A DNA stretch of 64,000 nt. Source: Macrothele yani. Its lineage: Eukaryota > Arthropoda > Arachnida > Araneae > Macrothelidae. Every line of letters starts with the position of its first letter. Position 1 is the first letter of the stretch. Under the pieces are notes generated by a model that made no database searches, was not told where the DNA came from, and worked only from the letters and a program-made list of their open reading frames with translations. This document shows, in pieces, positions 31,706 to 41,478 of this stretch. The stretch spans positions 16,431,001-16,495,000 of the forward strand of contig CM077011.1 of the NCBI GenBank assembly GCA_039090855.1, given 5' to 3'. Both the position numbers and the translations under genes were made by a program.

Positions 31706-31945
31706 AAGCCTAGAGGGCGGAGTTCAGTTCGGAGAATATTCGCCTCCGCAGTAGCAAGACGGGGTTCTAATTCCAGCACCGGTAGAAAGGCTTAATGCAA
31801 TTAGTACATTTAGTCAGAAAATATTTGTTGGTTTTACGCAATATTGGCCCCCACGAACGTAAAATAAATCTCCTAGCTGGGAGGTTCGAAAAATATGATG
31901 ATTCTTGTACACATTGAATGGAATAAATAAAAATTCCTCTTCTAC
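31706..31945 (+). mobile_element. tRNA-derived SINE, family F copy with body
   Basis: The tRNA-like segment (GGCGGAGTTCAGTTCGGAGA, B box GGTTCTAATTCC) is followed by AGTAGAAAGGCTT. The body (ACGAACGTAAAATAAATCTC, GGAGGTTCGAAAAATATGAT, AAAAATTCCTCTTCTACC) resembles the sequence between the first SINE F and the 67-bp minisatellite at 340-440. Confidence 0.75.
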
Positions 31946-32054
31946 CGTGAGCTGATTCTTCAAGCATGGTTGTCGACGGATCGGAATACCTGCAATATCG
32001 TGCCCTGCCTTTCTCACTGCGGTGACATATGACTCAAATCGTATCAAATCGGCA

Positions 32055-32545
32055 AGTTGAAGCGATAAGCCTAGCCGGCGTAGTTCAGTTAGGAAAATAT
32101 CCGCCTCCGGAGTAGGATCGATGGGTTCGAAACTCACCACCAGTAGAAAGGCTTTACTTAGTACACTTAACCAGAAAACCCTTGTCGTCTTCGCATTAAA
32201 TCACAATAACACTTTTATTAGTCAAACATCCAACCACGATTCCCTCTCTGCTCTTAACGATCGAGAATTTACAAAATTTCGTTCGCTATCGTCTTGTTGG
32301 GTGTGTGTGTCTGCGCGTAAATTATATTTTACCAACCTTGCTCAACCGTGAATCTCTTAACTAACGTTTCTCAAGATTCATCTAAGAAACATTGTCCATT
32401 TCGCATTGCACAATCAGCTCTTATTTCAGTGGTCTTCAGCTATGTACCGCTGCCAACTTCAAATTCTTCAGTGGTCTTCAGCCCTGTGACCCTCGGCCAA
32501 CTTCAAATTCATCAAGAGGAACTTGGTGGTGGTAAGATTCTAACC
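32055..32545 (+). mobile_element. long SINE F unit 1 (about 475 bp)
   Basis: The tRNA-like head (GCCGGCGTAGTTCAGTTAGG, GGGTTCGAAACTC) is followed by a 400-bp body: AGTAGAAAGGCTTTACTTAG, AATCACAATAACACTTTTAT, CCGTGAATCTCTTAACTAAC, AACATTGTCC and TGCCAACTTCAAATTCATCA. The whole unit is repeated next to it at 32546-33015, so it has been duplicated in tandem. Confidence 0.75.
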
Positions 32546-33015
32546 TAGCCGGCGTAGTTCAGTTGGGAAAATGGCCCCCTTCGGAGTTGGATCGGTGTGT
32601 TCGAAACTCACCACCGGTAGAAAGGCTTTACGCAGTTAGTACACTTAGCGAGAAAACCTTGTTGTCTTCGATCAAATCACAATAACACTTTGCTTAGTCA
32701 AACATCCAGTCACAATGATATCTCTTTGCTCTTAACAGTCGAGAGGTTACAAAATTCCGCTCGCTATCCACTTCTTGTGTGTGTGTGTGTGTGTGTGTGT
32801 GCTCGCGCGCGCGCGCGTAAGCGCTAATTATATTTATTTTACCAACTTTGCTCTACCGTGAATCTCTTAATAAACGTTTTTCAAGAATCATCCAAGAAAC
32901 ATTGTCCTTTTCGCATTGCACAATCAGTTCTCATCTCAGCAGTCTTCAACTATGTAGTTTACCCTTGACCTGCTGCCAACTTCAAATTCATCAAGAGGAA
33001 CCTGGTCGCAGTAAG
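32546..33015 (+). mobile_element. long SINE F unit 2, with (GT)n expansion
   Basis: The head (CCGGCGTAGTTCAGTTGGGA, GTTCGAAACTCACC) and body match unit 1. A GTGTGT/GCGCGC tract at 32782-32819 sits where unit 1 has only GGGTGTGTGTGTCTGCGCG. It ends AACCTGGTCGCAGTAAG. Confidence 0.75.
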
Positions 33016-33555
33016 TTAGAAAATATTTAACGAGAAAAAACCAAATTTACATAAAACAGAAATTCAATGGGAAGGTTAAATAGGTGTATAGGTCACAGCT
33101 CTAATGTTTAAACGCGAAAGTAACTAGGTATTGACATGGGTTGTGAAACACTACATATTGATATTTTCACAAATCTAGTACATGTTGAAATGATTGGAAT
33201 GGTATTTTTCAACCCAATCTTTTTACAGTATGTTGTTCACATTATGCCATCAAGACACAAAGCTGTGATTAAAGCTAAAGGCTGGGCAACAAAATATTAG
33301 GTACATTTTATAATTTTGCTTCATTATATTTCTGTATTTAAAGGTTATTTCATTCCTTATGAATTACACAAATAGTTTATTGCTGTAAACATAAGTATTA
33401 GATAAATGATCCTTTTCATAATAATTTCGACTTGGTCATGATTTTTGTAATGTCTCTTAATAACAGAAGTAGCTACAGAAAAAACTAAGAGTTTTTTTTT
33501 TTTTCAGAATAATAGTAACAGTTCTCCCTTGTGGAACAACAATTTCCTTTTTATC
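33016..33555. other. no gene recognised
   Basis: AT-rich sequence with a T-run at 33491-33505 holds no family that I recognise. Confidence 0.5.
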
Positions 33556-33559
33556 GAAG

Positions 33560-33900
33560 AAAACCAGGTGCATTACCTTCCCCGCTCTTGGACTGGGGAC
33601 TCTGTGGGTGTTTCCATTGGATGCTCAGTTGTTTTTTCTGGATCGAAATGCTGGAAAAATGTTTCAATACATGTGAGGTCTCGATCCTAAAAGCGCCGCT
33701 CGCGTCGTAGGCGACAAATGATAATACGGTTTGCCTTGTGTCCATCGGTGAGCAAGTGGAGAATCCATTTTATAGTGCTTTTCCGTACCCCAACCGGTTT
33801 CTCACATGCCATCAACGGAACCAACGGACATCTGCGTCACATTAGCACAACCTCCTCAGTGGTCATTCAACAGTCTTCGCGTAGGAGTGCCTCGATGGTA
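33560..33900 (-). pseudogene. mariner-like transposase fragment
   Basis: The minus strand reads TIKWILHLLTDGHKANRII in the position of the mariner W-x-P-H-x-L-T-D-x-x-K-x-x-R motif, later FQHFDPEK, and in another frame KKQLSIQWKHPQSPQSKSG. These match the mariner stretch around and after the first aspartate. No terminal repeats were seen, and both ends of the gene are missing. Confidence 0.55.
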
Positions 33901-34440
33901 CTGATATTGACAGCGGCGGTTGCAAAAATTTTAAAAAGCGGGGAAGGGGGGGGGCACTTTAATACCACTTTCATTTTGTTCGATATATTTACTATCGATA
34001 TTACATTTTTTTTTTCGGAGAATGAGGTGCATGATTGTATTTTTTATTTCTACGTAATCTTGTCTTGTACTCATTCTCAATTACCTAAACAATTAAAAAA
34101 ATACAATTTTAATGTGTTCAAAGTATATTTTGCAATATCATTTGTCACGTTGGCAGTACAAATAAACTAGACAATGGAATGAATATTTCATTACATTACA
34201 TAGCGCCATGTTTTTTGAAACCTCAGATGTAATGACCCTATCTTTCTGCAAGGTAAAGCAATAATTGATTTTTACTAAATACACAAAACATAGAACCTAT
34301 GAGCAATTCCATTATGACCACTTCCAGCCTAGAAAAATGAGCGCGCCTGGAGACCAAGCGGTGGCGCAGGAGAAGTTCACACAGCAGTATACATACTAAC
34401 CGAAGACTGGCTTTCGGTTAGTAGAGTGTTCGGAGTCTGA
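33901..34440. other. no protein recognised; includes probable 5' end of a Tc1-like element
   Basis: From about 34310 the sequence (ACCACTTCCAGCCTAG on) probably belongs to the leader of the Tc1-like element whose ATG is 34441, but a paired right end is lost, so the border cannot be proved. Confidence 0.4.
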
Positions 34441-34607
34441 ATGGGAAAAGCTGCCGATTTATCGGAGTTTGATAAATGACAAATTGTGATGGCACGGCGC
34501 CTAGGAACTACGATCTCGGAAACGGCGCATCTTATGGATTGTTCACGTTCCCCTGTAGTGAATGCGTATCAAAAGTAGTGCTCAGATGGCTAAACGACGA
34601 GCCGTCG
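34441..34607 (+). pseudogene. Tc1-like transposase (family 4), 5' part, cut by Transib
   Basis: ATG 34441 gives MGKAADLSEFDK, a TGA stop in place of the usual glycine codon, then QIVMARRLGTTISETAHLMD, CSRSPVVNAYQKWCSDG, a second stop (TAA) and TTSRR. This is the first helix-turn-helix of a common arthropod Tc1 family. The text stops at 34607 and resumes at 40731 with VCRPQLIDARGVRRLSR, so the 6.1 kb between is inserted DNA. Confidence 0.9.
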
Positions 34608-34645
34608 CACAGTGGTCCGGATAGGAAAAAAGGCGGACAAAAATA
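34608..34645 (+). repeat. Transib left terminal repeat, RSS-like
   Basis: The heptamer CACAGTG (34608-34614), a 22-base spacer and ACAAAAATA (34637-34645) have the layout of a V(D)J recombination signal (consensus heptamer CACAGTG, nonamer ACAAAAACC, spacer 12 or 23). In Transib the transposase binds and nicks next to the heptamer. Confidence 0.88.
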
Positions 34646-34763
34646 TTTGTACGTCTTAAACGAAGGAAACTGTAGTGGGATAACTAAATATTCGCTTATT
34701 TAAGTATTTTAATGAATTATAATTACTCACAGTACTGTAAGAAGGGTCCAGATATCCAGTCGG

Positions 34764-36781
34764 TCATTCGTCTTCTGAAGCAGATGTTTCACATTCGTCG
34801 TCTTCTTCCCCCTCCTCCTCTTCATCGGATATTACCAATAGACCTAGCACTTCCGAAGGTAGTTTTATTTGTTTTTTCTTTGGCAGTCCTCCCAAGCTGG
34901 AAATTAGTGGGTCAGAAGTCAACATTAACCTGCGAAAGAGGTACAAATTGCTGTCTTGTCGTAAAATTTTTCGGGTAAAGCTTTCTCGAAATTTTCTCAC
35001 ATCTTTGTTTCTACACTCAATGGCTTCTTCGGAAAGCTCTCCAATCGGTAAAATAGCTGCTTGCACAATTACGGACCCATGAACAATAATTTTATGTACC
35101 GTGGGTGGCATATAGTACCAGGGATACAATCTCACGAATAACTGTGCTGTTTCCATGCAGTACATATTGAATTTCGTTGCATTTATTTCGTGACCGCATG
35201 AAATTGCTGTCAAAATATTTCCAAAACGAGAAATCAAATTTTGGTCTACTCCAGTCACTTCGGAACTTATTTCGGGATTTGTAAAGAATCTTCTGGCGGT
35301 ATTGCCGTCATTCGTGTTTCCATAGCCTGGTTTTGGGACATCTACAATAAGTCCTAGTCTATTCCTGAAGGAATCTTGGACAATTCTTTTCCTTTTTTCC
35401 AGAAGCTCACGGGTTCCATCTTTCTTACTCGCTTTCCATTTCTTAAAATCTAAGCGGTAAGAGATATGCAGAATACACTAAAAAAAGCGTATATGCTGGG
35501 TATGAAGAATAGACAGTCCAAACTCAAACGAAGAGGTATCCTCTGGCACTTGTGTAACGTAATCTAACTTGTTCAGGTCCGACACTTTCGCGCCACATAT
35601 GTAACATTTCATGCTTGATGACTGGGTCAGTGCATTACATATTTTCCCATCAATCATTGACCATATGAGAGAATACTGTACTGTAACGTTTTCACTTCTT
35701 AATGGCTGTAAAGTTTTAATTTGTTCGTTCATGTATTCTCTTTCTTCTTGGGCAACTGCAGGGGTTTCATGAAGCCACTGGAGAAGAATAGGCCTACAAA
35801 AACGGGTTGATGATGGTCGTTTATTTTTCCATACGGTATCTTCCGTTTCACTGTCAACCATTCGTAAGTGAACGATAGATGTCATAAGTAAATATTCATC
35901 ACTACTGCCGCTTTGAACCCATTTCTGCTTGTATTGGGAATGACCAGCGAAACCCCATTTACGATGTAAAATATAAGTTTTTTCGTTGTTAGACGGCTCA
36001 CTTTCAGGTAGAAATGACAAAATTTGGGTAGCAGTATGGTCCAATAAATTCCGAACTTTCACTTCACATGCACTCTCCCTAACACTTATATTGTGCGGAT
36101 AAGTTGCGTCTTTTGCTTTCAGAATTACACAATAACTTGGATATAAGTCATGATTGTGATTAATTGCCATTTTTCTAATAGACATATATTGATGTTTTGA
36201 TAAATGCGTACTTACTATCATAGATAACGCTTCTTCTTCTGAGAGCTTCGTGGCTTGTTTTCTTTTCTTCAACTATGAGTCACGAATTTGTTTACATCTG
36301 GTAGGTGTTGCTGTGGTCACTTCTTTTAATAATTTTGCGGCATTTTCGTCACCTTCAGCCCTCAAATTCATCACTGTGGCATATGAAAGCTCCGCAGCAC
36401 CCACACTCTCCCTCAGATTTTTAATTTTCCGCCTCTTACTTCTTTCCCTTTGCTGAAATACTTTCGAAGGAAGTCCACGCTTTTCCGAAGAAGTAGAAGG
36501 AAAGTCTGTAAATGGTAATTCAATTTCTTGCTGTAACCAGTCTGAATATTTACGAAGAAACAGGCTTTCGGTTCGGTGACATTTCTTCCAACGCTGATAG
36601 TATTTAAGAAAAAGCTCATTCTTATTACGCTGTGTAGAGATTTTGTGCTCTGACTGTCCAGATTTAATTCAGATTTGTTCTTCACATGTTGCACAACATG
36701 TTCTTCTTGTAGCACACTGGTCTCATTATTCTTTTCTTTCATTTTCTCGTAAAGTTCTCGGCGACTAACATGTAAATTCAT
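34764..36781 (-). pseudogene. Transib transposase, RAG1-like catalytic core, degenerate
   Basis: The protein family cuts DNA next to CACAGTG-like ends with a DDE site and a zinc-binding fold related to vertebrate RAG1. Minus-strand blocks in order: N-terminus MNLHVSRRELYEKMKEKNN (36781), then a frameshift to the KRRKIKNLRESVGAAELSYA and EALSMIVSTHL segments. KWGFAGHSQYKQKW follows, where relatives have an Asp-Gly here that is lost. RPSSTRFCRPILLQWLHET comes next, then SMIDGKICNAL (second Asp) and CYIC (zinc cysteines). After a TAG stop (35442-35478 region) come HKIIVH (zinc histidines) and PIGELSEEAIECRNKDVRKF, matching RAG1 SEGNESGNKLFRRFR with the catalytic Glu. It ends in an acidic tail, EEEEGEEDDECE. 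At about 670 codons it is full length but has at least two stops, one frameshift and a missing first Asp. Confidence 0.87.
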
Positions 36782-36805
36782 TTTTCACATACTATATTGT
36801 CACAC

Positions 36806-39800
36806 GGGATGTAAGGTCAGGTGATGCGTAACATCACAGCCTCTCCTTGACAAATGTCAACCCCGCCTTCTCGTGGTGCATCCTGTTCCCACTAAAGGGG
36901 CTCTGACGACCGCCCATAGCGGTATAACTATACCATCGGGATTAGAGGAAATTCTATCCCACACTCACCAACCCGCTTGGCCAGCGTGGTGAGTTATGGC
37001 CAAACCCCTCCAAAATGATTCCACAACTTAAATCTTGGCCCTCAGTCTCCGGCAGCTGGAATGTACCTGGCCAAGGCAGCGGCCAGTGCAACATGAAGGC
37101 AGAGGGTGCTAAGAATCCCCGGAGAACCGGACTAGGCTGCCATCTGATGCTGACCTTGGCTACTTACAATGGACGCTCTCTATCTTCTGATTCAAGGCTT
37201 CTTGAATTGGAAGAGGAACTACAAAGGATCAAGTGGGACATCGTGGGGCTAAGTGAAGTAAGGAGAAAAGGAGAAGATCTCATCGAACTGAAAAGTGGAC
37301 ATCTCTTCTACTATCGTGGGACAGATACTGGCAGAACTAGTGGTGTTGGATTTATAATAAACAAGAAACTGAAGGATAAAGTTGTAGAAGTTGAAAGTTC
37401 CTCTGACAGAGCTGCACGACTTGTTATCCAACTCTCGAAAAGATACCAGGCTCAGATTATTCAAACTTATGCGCCCACCACAAGTCATCCTGAAGAAGAA
37501 ATTGAAGAATTTTATGAGGAAATTTGTCATCTAAATAATAAAGGTAAGCAGCACTTGAAAATAATTATGGGAGATTTCAATGCAAAAATAGGGCAACGGC
37601 AACAGAATGAAACTTCAGTAGGTAAATTCGGTCATGGCAACAGAAACCAGCGTGGAAATACTCTCGTTGAGTTTGCAGAGGCAGAAGGGTTTTTCATCTT
37701 GAACTCCTTCTTCAAGAAAAAGCCACACAGGAAATGGACATGGAGACATCCAAATGGGACGTCAAGTGAAATTGATTTTATTATGTGTAACAAAAAGTTC
37801 GTCATAGAAGACTGCAGTGTGCTAAACAAGTTCAACACAGGTAGTGACCATAGATTGGTGAGATGTAAGATGCACCTCAACACTAAACTTGAACGTGGCA
37901 AGCTCATAAGACAAACAAAATCTATTGACATAACCAACCTTAAAAAACACCATAATACCTTCAAGTTAGAACTGAAGAACAGGTTCTCTGCTTTAGAAGG
38001 CCTAACATCGGAAGAAGTGGACATCTCTGAAGTTAACAGAAAAGTAACCAAAGCTCTTATGGAAACAGCAACAAAATTAGCTGGGTCTAAGAACAAGTTG
38101 CATGTGAACAAATTATCAGGAAAAACCAAAATGTTGATGCAAAAAAGAAGAGAGATGAGGACAACTAAAGAAGATGTGACTTCCAAAGTGGAATATATAG
38201 AGCTATGCAAGACAGTAAGAAAAAGTATCACTGAAGACGTAAGGAAATTCAACTGTGAACTAGTGAGGAAAGCAATTGAAAACAACCGTAGCCTAAAGAT
38301 AGCAAAGGGACATCTCAGTAAGGGAAGAAAACAGATTATGGCACTGAGAAAAGAAGATGGTTCTGTAACAAGAAATAGAGGCGAAATTTTGACAAGAGTG
38401 AAAGATTTCTACTCCAAATTATATGAAAGGGATGATATATGCACTCCAGACATCATGAAAGATACCAGTACCAGAGTTCCTCCAGTCCTTCCAACAGAAG
38501 TTGCACATGCAATCAAGAACATGAAGCGAGGAAAAGCTCCAGGAGAAGATGGAATTACTGTAGACATCGTACAAGAAGCAAGTGGAGAAATCGAAACAGT
38601 ACTCGCCCAAATTTTCACTCGATGCCTTAATGAAGGAAAGATTCCTGAGGATTGGAACACCGCTACAATGATCCTGCTACATAAGAAAGGTGACATTGAG
38701 GATCTCGGAAACTACAGACCTATCAGCCTCCTATCAGTGGTTTATAAAATCTTCACTAAAGTTCTTTCACACCGCTTGAAGGTAACACTGGACATGGCTC
38801 AACCGAGAGAACAAGCTGGATTCAGGAGTGGCTACAGCACAATAGATCATATCCACGTGCTGAGAGAACTAATTGAAAGAGCGAGGGAATATGAACTTCC
38901 ATTGTGCATGGCTTTTATCGATTATGAAAAAGCCTTTGATTCGGTGAAACCATCAGCAGTTACAATGGCTCTGAAAACCTGCGGTATTGAAGATGCATAC
39001 ATTAATATTATTAATAACATCTATGAAAATGCAAGTGCAAAGATTAGGCTGTTTGAAAATACAACACACGTAAAAATTGGAAAGGGAGTGAGACAAGGTG
39101 ACACCATATCTCCGAAGCTCTTTAATGCCACATTGGAGGGTGTTTTTCAGTCGCTGAGCTGGGAAAACAAGGGGATAAAGATTAATGGAGATTATCTAAC
39201 CCACCTTCGCTTTGCTGATGACGTAGTCATTTTTGCAACTACCCCATCAGAGCTGCAGAGTATGATCCAGGAACTTGCTGACAAGAGTAAAGAAGTGGGA
39301 TTAAAAATGAACTTTCAGAAGACAAAAGTGATGTTCAATGCTTTTACAAGAAATGAAGATTTATCGATTGATGGAGAAAAGCTGGAGATAACAGACACGT
39401 ACGTTTATCTTGGACAGCAGATATCAAGTGAGGGTCACATTGATGAAGAAATTAATCGGCGTACAAAACTTGCCTGGAGAGCTTTTGGAAGAAACAGCAT
39501 AATTTTCAAGAGCAATATGCCATTATGTCTTAAAAGAAAAGTGTTTGATCAATGCATCCTTCCAGTGCTTACGTATGGTGCAGAGACGTGGACCTTAACT
39601 AAAAGAGACATACAAAGGCTGCAGACAACTCAAAGAAGCATGGAGAGGTGCATGCTTGGTGTAACCAGGAGAGATAAGAAGAGGAACTCGTGGATCCGAA
39701 AAATGACAAGAGTGGAAGACATCATGATCAGAGTTAAATCCCTGAAATGGCAATGGGCTGGACATACTGCCAGAAGGACAGATCATCGATGGACAGCCGA

Positions 39801-39998
39801 AATTTTAGATTGGATTCCAAGGGACAGGAAAAGACCCAGAAGAAGACCACATGGGAGATGGGTGGATGAAATTCGAAAGTATGCAGGGGTGACATGGAGG
39901 AGACTGGCACAAGACAGACCGTTGTGGAGGAAACTTGGGGAGACCTTCGTCCAGCAGTGGATTGATAATGGTTGACAATGATGATGATGATGATGATG
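36806..39998 (+). mobile_element. full-length RTE-type LINE retrotransposon
   Basis: The 12-bp sequence ATATTGTCACAC stands on both sides (36794-36805 and 39999-40010) without mismatch, a target duplication from target-primed reverse transcription. About 210 bp of 5' UTR, an open 986-codon frame, a very short 3' UTR and an (ATG)n tail (39969-39998) follow one another. Short 3' UTRs with microsatellite tails are typical of RTE elements. An intact frame plus a perfect duplication indicates a young insertion. Confidence 0.95.
37015..39975 (+). CDS. RTE LINE endonuclease/reverse transcriptase polyprotein
   Basis: This 986-residue open frame encodes the enzyme that nicks target DNA and copies the LINE RNA in the nucleus. 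The apurinic-type endonuclease lies at about residues 46-285: TYNGRSL (Asn52), GLSEVRR (Glu81), QIIQTYAP, IMGDFNAKIG (Asp187/Asn189), SEIDFIM and SDHRLV (Asp278/His279). The reverse transcriptase is at about 500-790: NYRPISLLSVVYKIFTKVL, AGFRSGYSTIDHIHVL, MAFIDYEKAFDSV (Asp636), GVRQGDTISPKLFN, LRFADDVVIFA (Asp735/736) and GLKMNFQKTKVMF. All listed catalytic residues are present and no stop or frameshift occurs. The C-terminal 180 residues are basic (RRDKKRNSWIRKMTR, RDRKRPRRRPHGRW), probably nucleic-acid binding. The best start is uncertain: the first 44 residues are unlike the conserved domain, and M45 just before TLATYN is an alternative. Confidence 0.95.
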   Translation: MIPQLKSWPSVSGSWNVPGQGSGQCNMKAEGAKNPRRTGLGCHLMLTLATYNGRSLSSDSRLLELEEELQRIKWDIVGLSEVRRKGEDLIELKSGHLFYYRGTDTGRTSGVGFIINKKLKDKVVEVESSSDRAARLVIQLSKRYQAQIIQTYAPTTSHPEEEIEEFYEEICHLNNKGKQHLKIIMGDFNAKIGQRQQNETSVGKFGHGNRNQRGNTLVEFAEAEGFFILNSFFKKKPHRKWTWRHPNGTSSEIDFIMCNKKFVIEDCSVLNKFNTGSDHRLVRCKMHLNTKLERGKLIRQTKSIDITNLKKHHNTFKLELKNRFSALEGLTSEEVDISEVNRKVTKALMETATKLAGSKNKLHVNKLSGKTKMLMQKRREMRTTKEDVTSKVEYIELCKTVRKSITEDVRKFNCELVRKAIENNRSLKIAKGHLSKGRKQIMALRKEDGSVTRNRGEILTRVKDFYSKLYERDDICTPDIMKDTSTRVPPVLPTEVAHAIKNMKRGKAPGEDGITVDIVQEASGEIETVLAQIFTRCLNEGKIPEDWNTATMILLHKKGDIEDLGNYRPISLLSVVYKIFTKVLSHRLKVTLDMAQPREQAGFRSGYSTIDHIHVLRELIERAREYELPLCMAFIDYEKAFDSVKPSAVTMALKTCGIEDAYINIINNIYENASAKIRLFENTTHVKIGKGVRQGDTISPKLFNATLEGVFQSLSWENKGIKINGDYLTHLRFADDVVIFATTPSELQSMIQELADKSKEVGLKMNFQKTKVMFNAFTRNEDLSIDGEKLEITDTYVYLGQQISSEGHIDEEINRRTKLAWRAFGRNSIIFKSNMPLCLKRKVFDQCILPVLTYGAETWTLTKRDIQRLQTTQRSMERCMLGVTRRDKKRNSWIRKMTRVEDIMIRVKSLKWQWAGHTARRTDHRWTAEILDWIPRDRKRPRRRPHGRWVDEIRKYAGVTWRRLAQDRPLWRKLGETFVQQWIDNG

Positions 39999-40692
39999 AT
40001 ATTGTCACACACTATTCACTGACCTGATACAAACAACAGCCCTCTGGAAACTGAAGAAATCAAGGGTCTGTGGTTTACCACCGACAAGCCACCCCTTGAG
40101 TAAACAAACATAAATTTCAGGAAGTGCTCAGCTCCCGCGAGTTGTATAGCGAGAGAACACCTTGCCGATGTCAGCAGCTGGCTGCTCATAAATAACAGGG
40201 AAGCTTCACAAACAAAAGGTCATAGTTCGCAGTATTGCAAGGTGTTGCAGATTAAACCTTCAGGGATAGAGTAATAAATATCTACCAATATACATTTGTA
40301 AGTTCCGCGGTGGACATGTTTGGCCATTTTTTTAAAACTCTAAAAACATTTTTGTTTTTTCTGCAAAATACGGGCATTCAAATTTGTATTTTTTATCAGT
40401 ACTTAGAAACAAAAAACACTAAAAATTGTAATTGTGCCCTATATATAAGACCATAACACATTCACAAAAAATACACTTAGTATTTTATTTTGCATTGTTC
40501 AGTCAGAAACAATGTAAACAAAATCACCTACAGAATTGCAAAATTAATCAAGAAAGAGTTACAGCACTTTTGAACTTAAGTATTGACCAGAACCATTGGA
40601 GTATACTTTCAAAAACACTTAGTCCTATCAGAATGGCTACTGAGGATTATTATTAAGCGAATTGTGTGTTTAAAATATGAAGTTCAAAAAAT

Positions 40693-40730
40693 TATTTTTG
40701 TCCGGGTTTTTAGCGATTCGGACCACTGTG
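40693..40730 (-). repeat. Transib right terminal repeat, RSS-like
   Basis: On the minus strand: CACAGTG (40730-40724), a 22-base spacer (40723-40702) and ACAAAAATA (40701-40693). Heptamer, nonamer and spacer length are the same as at the left end. Confidence 0.88.
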
Positions 40731-41478
40731 CGTCTTCTGCCGTGTGTCGCCCGCAGCTCATTGATGCCAGAGGAGTGCGGAGACTGTCGCGAACTGTTCA
40801 CAGCGAACCCAGGGCCACAGTGCGACAAATCACCCGTAGCTGCAACAGTGGTGACCAGAGCAAGATGTCACATCACACAGTTCTTCACAGCTTTCTGGGC
40901 ACGGGCCCGCGTAGCAGAATACCCAGACAGGTCTCCAGGCTCACTGCCCGTCATCGCCAACAACGCATGAAATGGGCCCCAAATAATCGAGATTGGACAG
41001 TGGATGATTGGAAGAAAGTGTCCTAGTCTGACAAATGAAGATTCCTGGTGCATCACGTAGACGCCCGAGCGTGGATATGCCGATTACCAACGGAGGCTAT
41101 GGTACCGAGATTCACTTTTGGGCGGAAAGAGGCCGGGGGCGTTATGATGTAACCGATACTTTCTTGGGACACTTTAGGCCCCATCATCCCAATAGTACAA
41201 TCCCTGACAGCTGTCAGGTATCTGAACACCGTTGCGGACGAAGTCCACTCATTCATGGCAACTGTGTTCTCTGCTGGTGATGGCCATTACCAACAGGATA
41301 ATGCGCCATGTCACACTGCCAGAATTGTCAAAGAGTGGTTCGAAGAACATGCTGGTGACTTTCTGTTAATGCCCTGGCCTCCAAATTCACCTGACATGAA
41401 TCGAATCAAACATTTGTGGTTCGGCTTGGAAAAGCGGGTTCTCGCTAAATCACCACCATCCCGAAATGTTCGGCAAAT
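40731..41478 (+). pseudogene. Tc1-like transposase (family 4), 3' part, after Transib
   Basis: The text resumes with VCRPQLIDARGVRRLSRTV, ATVRQITRSCNSGD and HTVLHSFLGTG (second helix-turn-helix), then RMKWAPNNRDWTVDDWKKV. The first catalytic motif has become S-stop-S-D-K (about 41022). HYQQDNAPCHTARIVKEWF (41283 on) keeps the second Asp. In the block NSPDMNRIKHLW the third acidic residue of the usual N-P-I-E-H-L-W is Lys. Several frame changes occur. The 3' end is replaced by SINE C at 41479. Confidence 0.9.

Larger units (their letters stand above)
34608..40730 (-). mobile_element. Transib (RAG1-related) DNA transposon, interrupted by an RTE LINE
   Basis: The ends are CACAGTGGTCCGGATAGG (34608) and, on the complement, CACAGTGGTCCGAATCGC (ending 40730); similarity runs about 40 bp. 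Flanking 5-bp sequences CGTCG (34603-34607) and CGTCT (40731-40735) agree in four bases and fit the GC-rich 5-bp duplications of Transib. The transposase lies on the minus strand at 34764-36781. Removing the RTE insertion (36806-40010) leaves about 2.9 kb, the usual Transib size. About 720 bp (40011-40730) form the 5' leader. Confidence 0.9.

Noticed and set aside
34764..36781. Host RAG1-like gene
   Set aside because: Terminal repeats with CACAGTG, a 5-bp duplication, stops and absence of introns point to a decayed Transib transposon.
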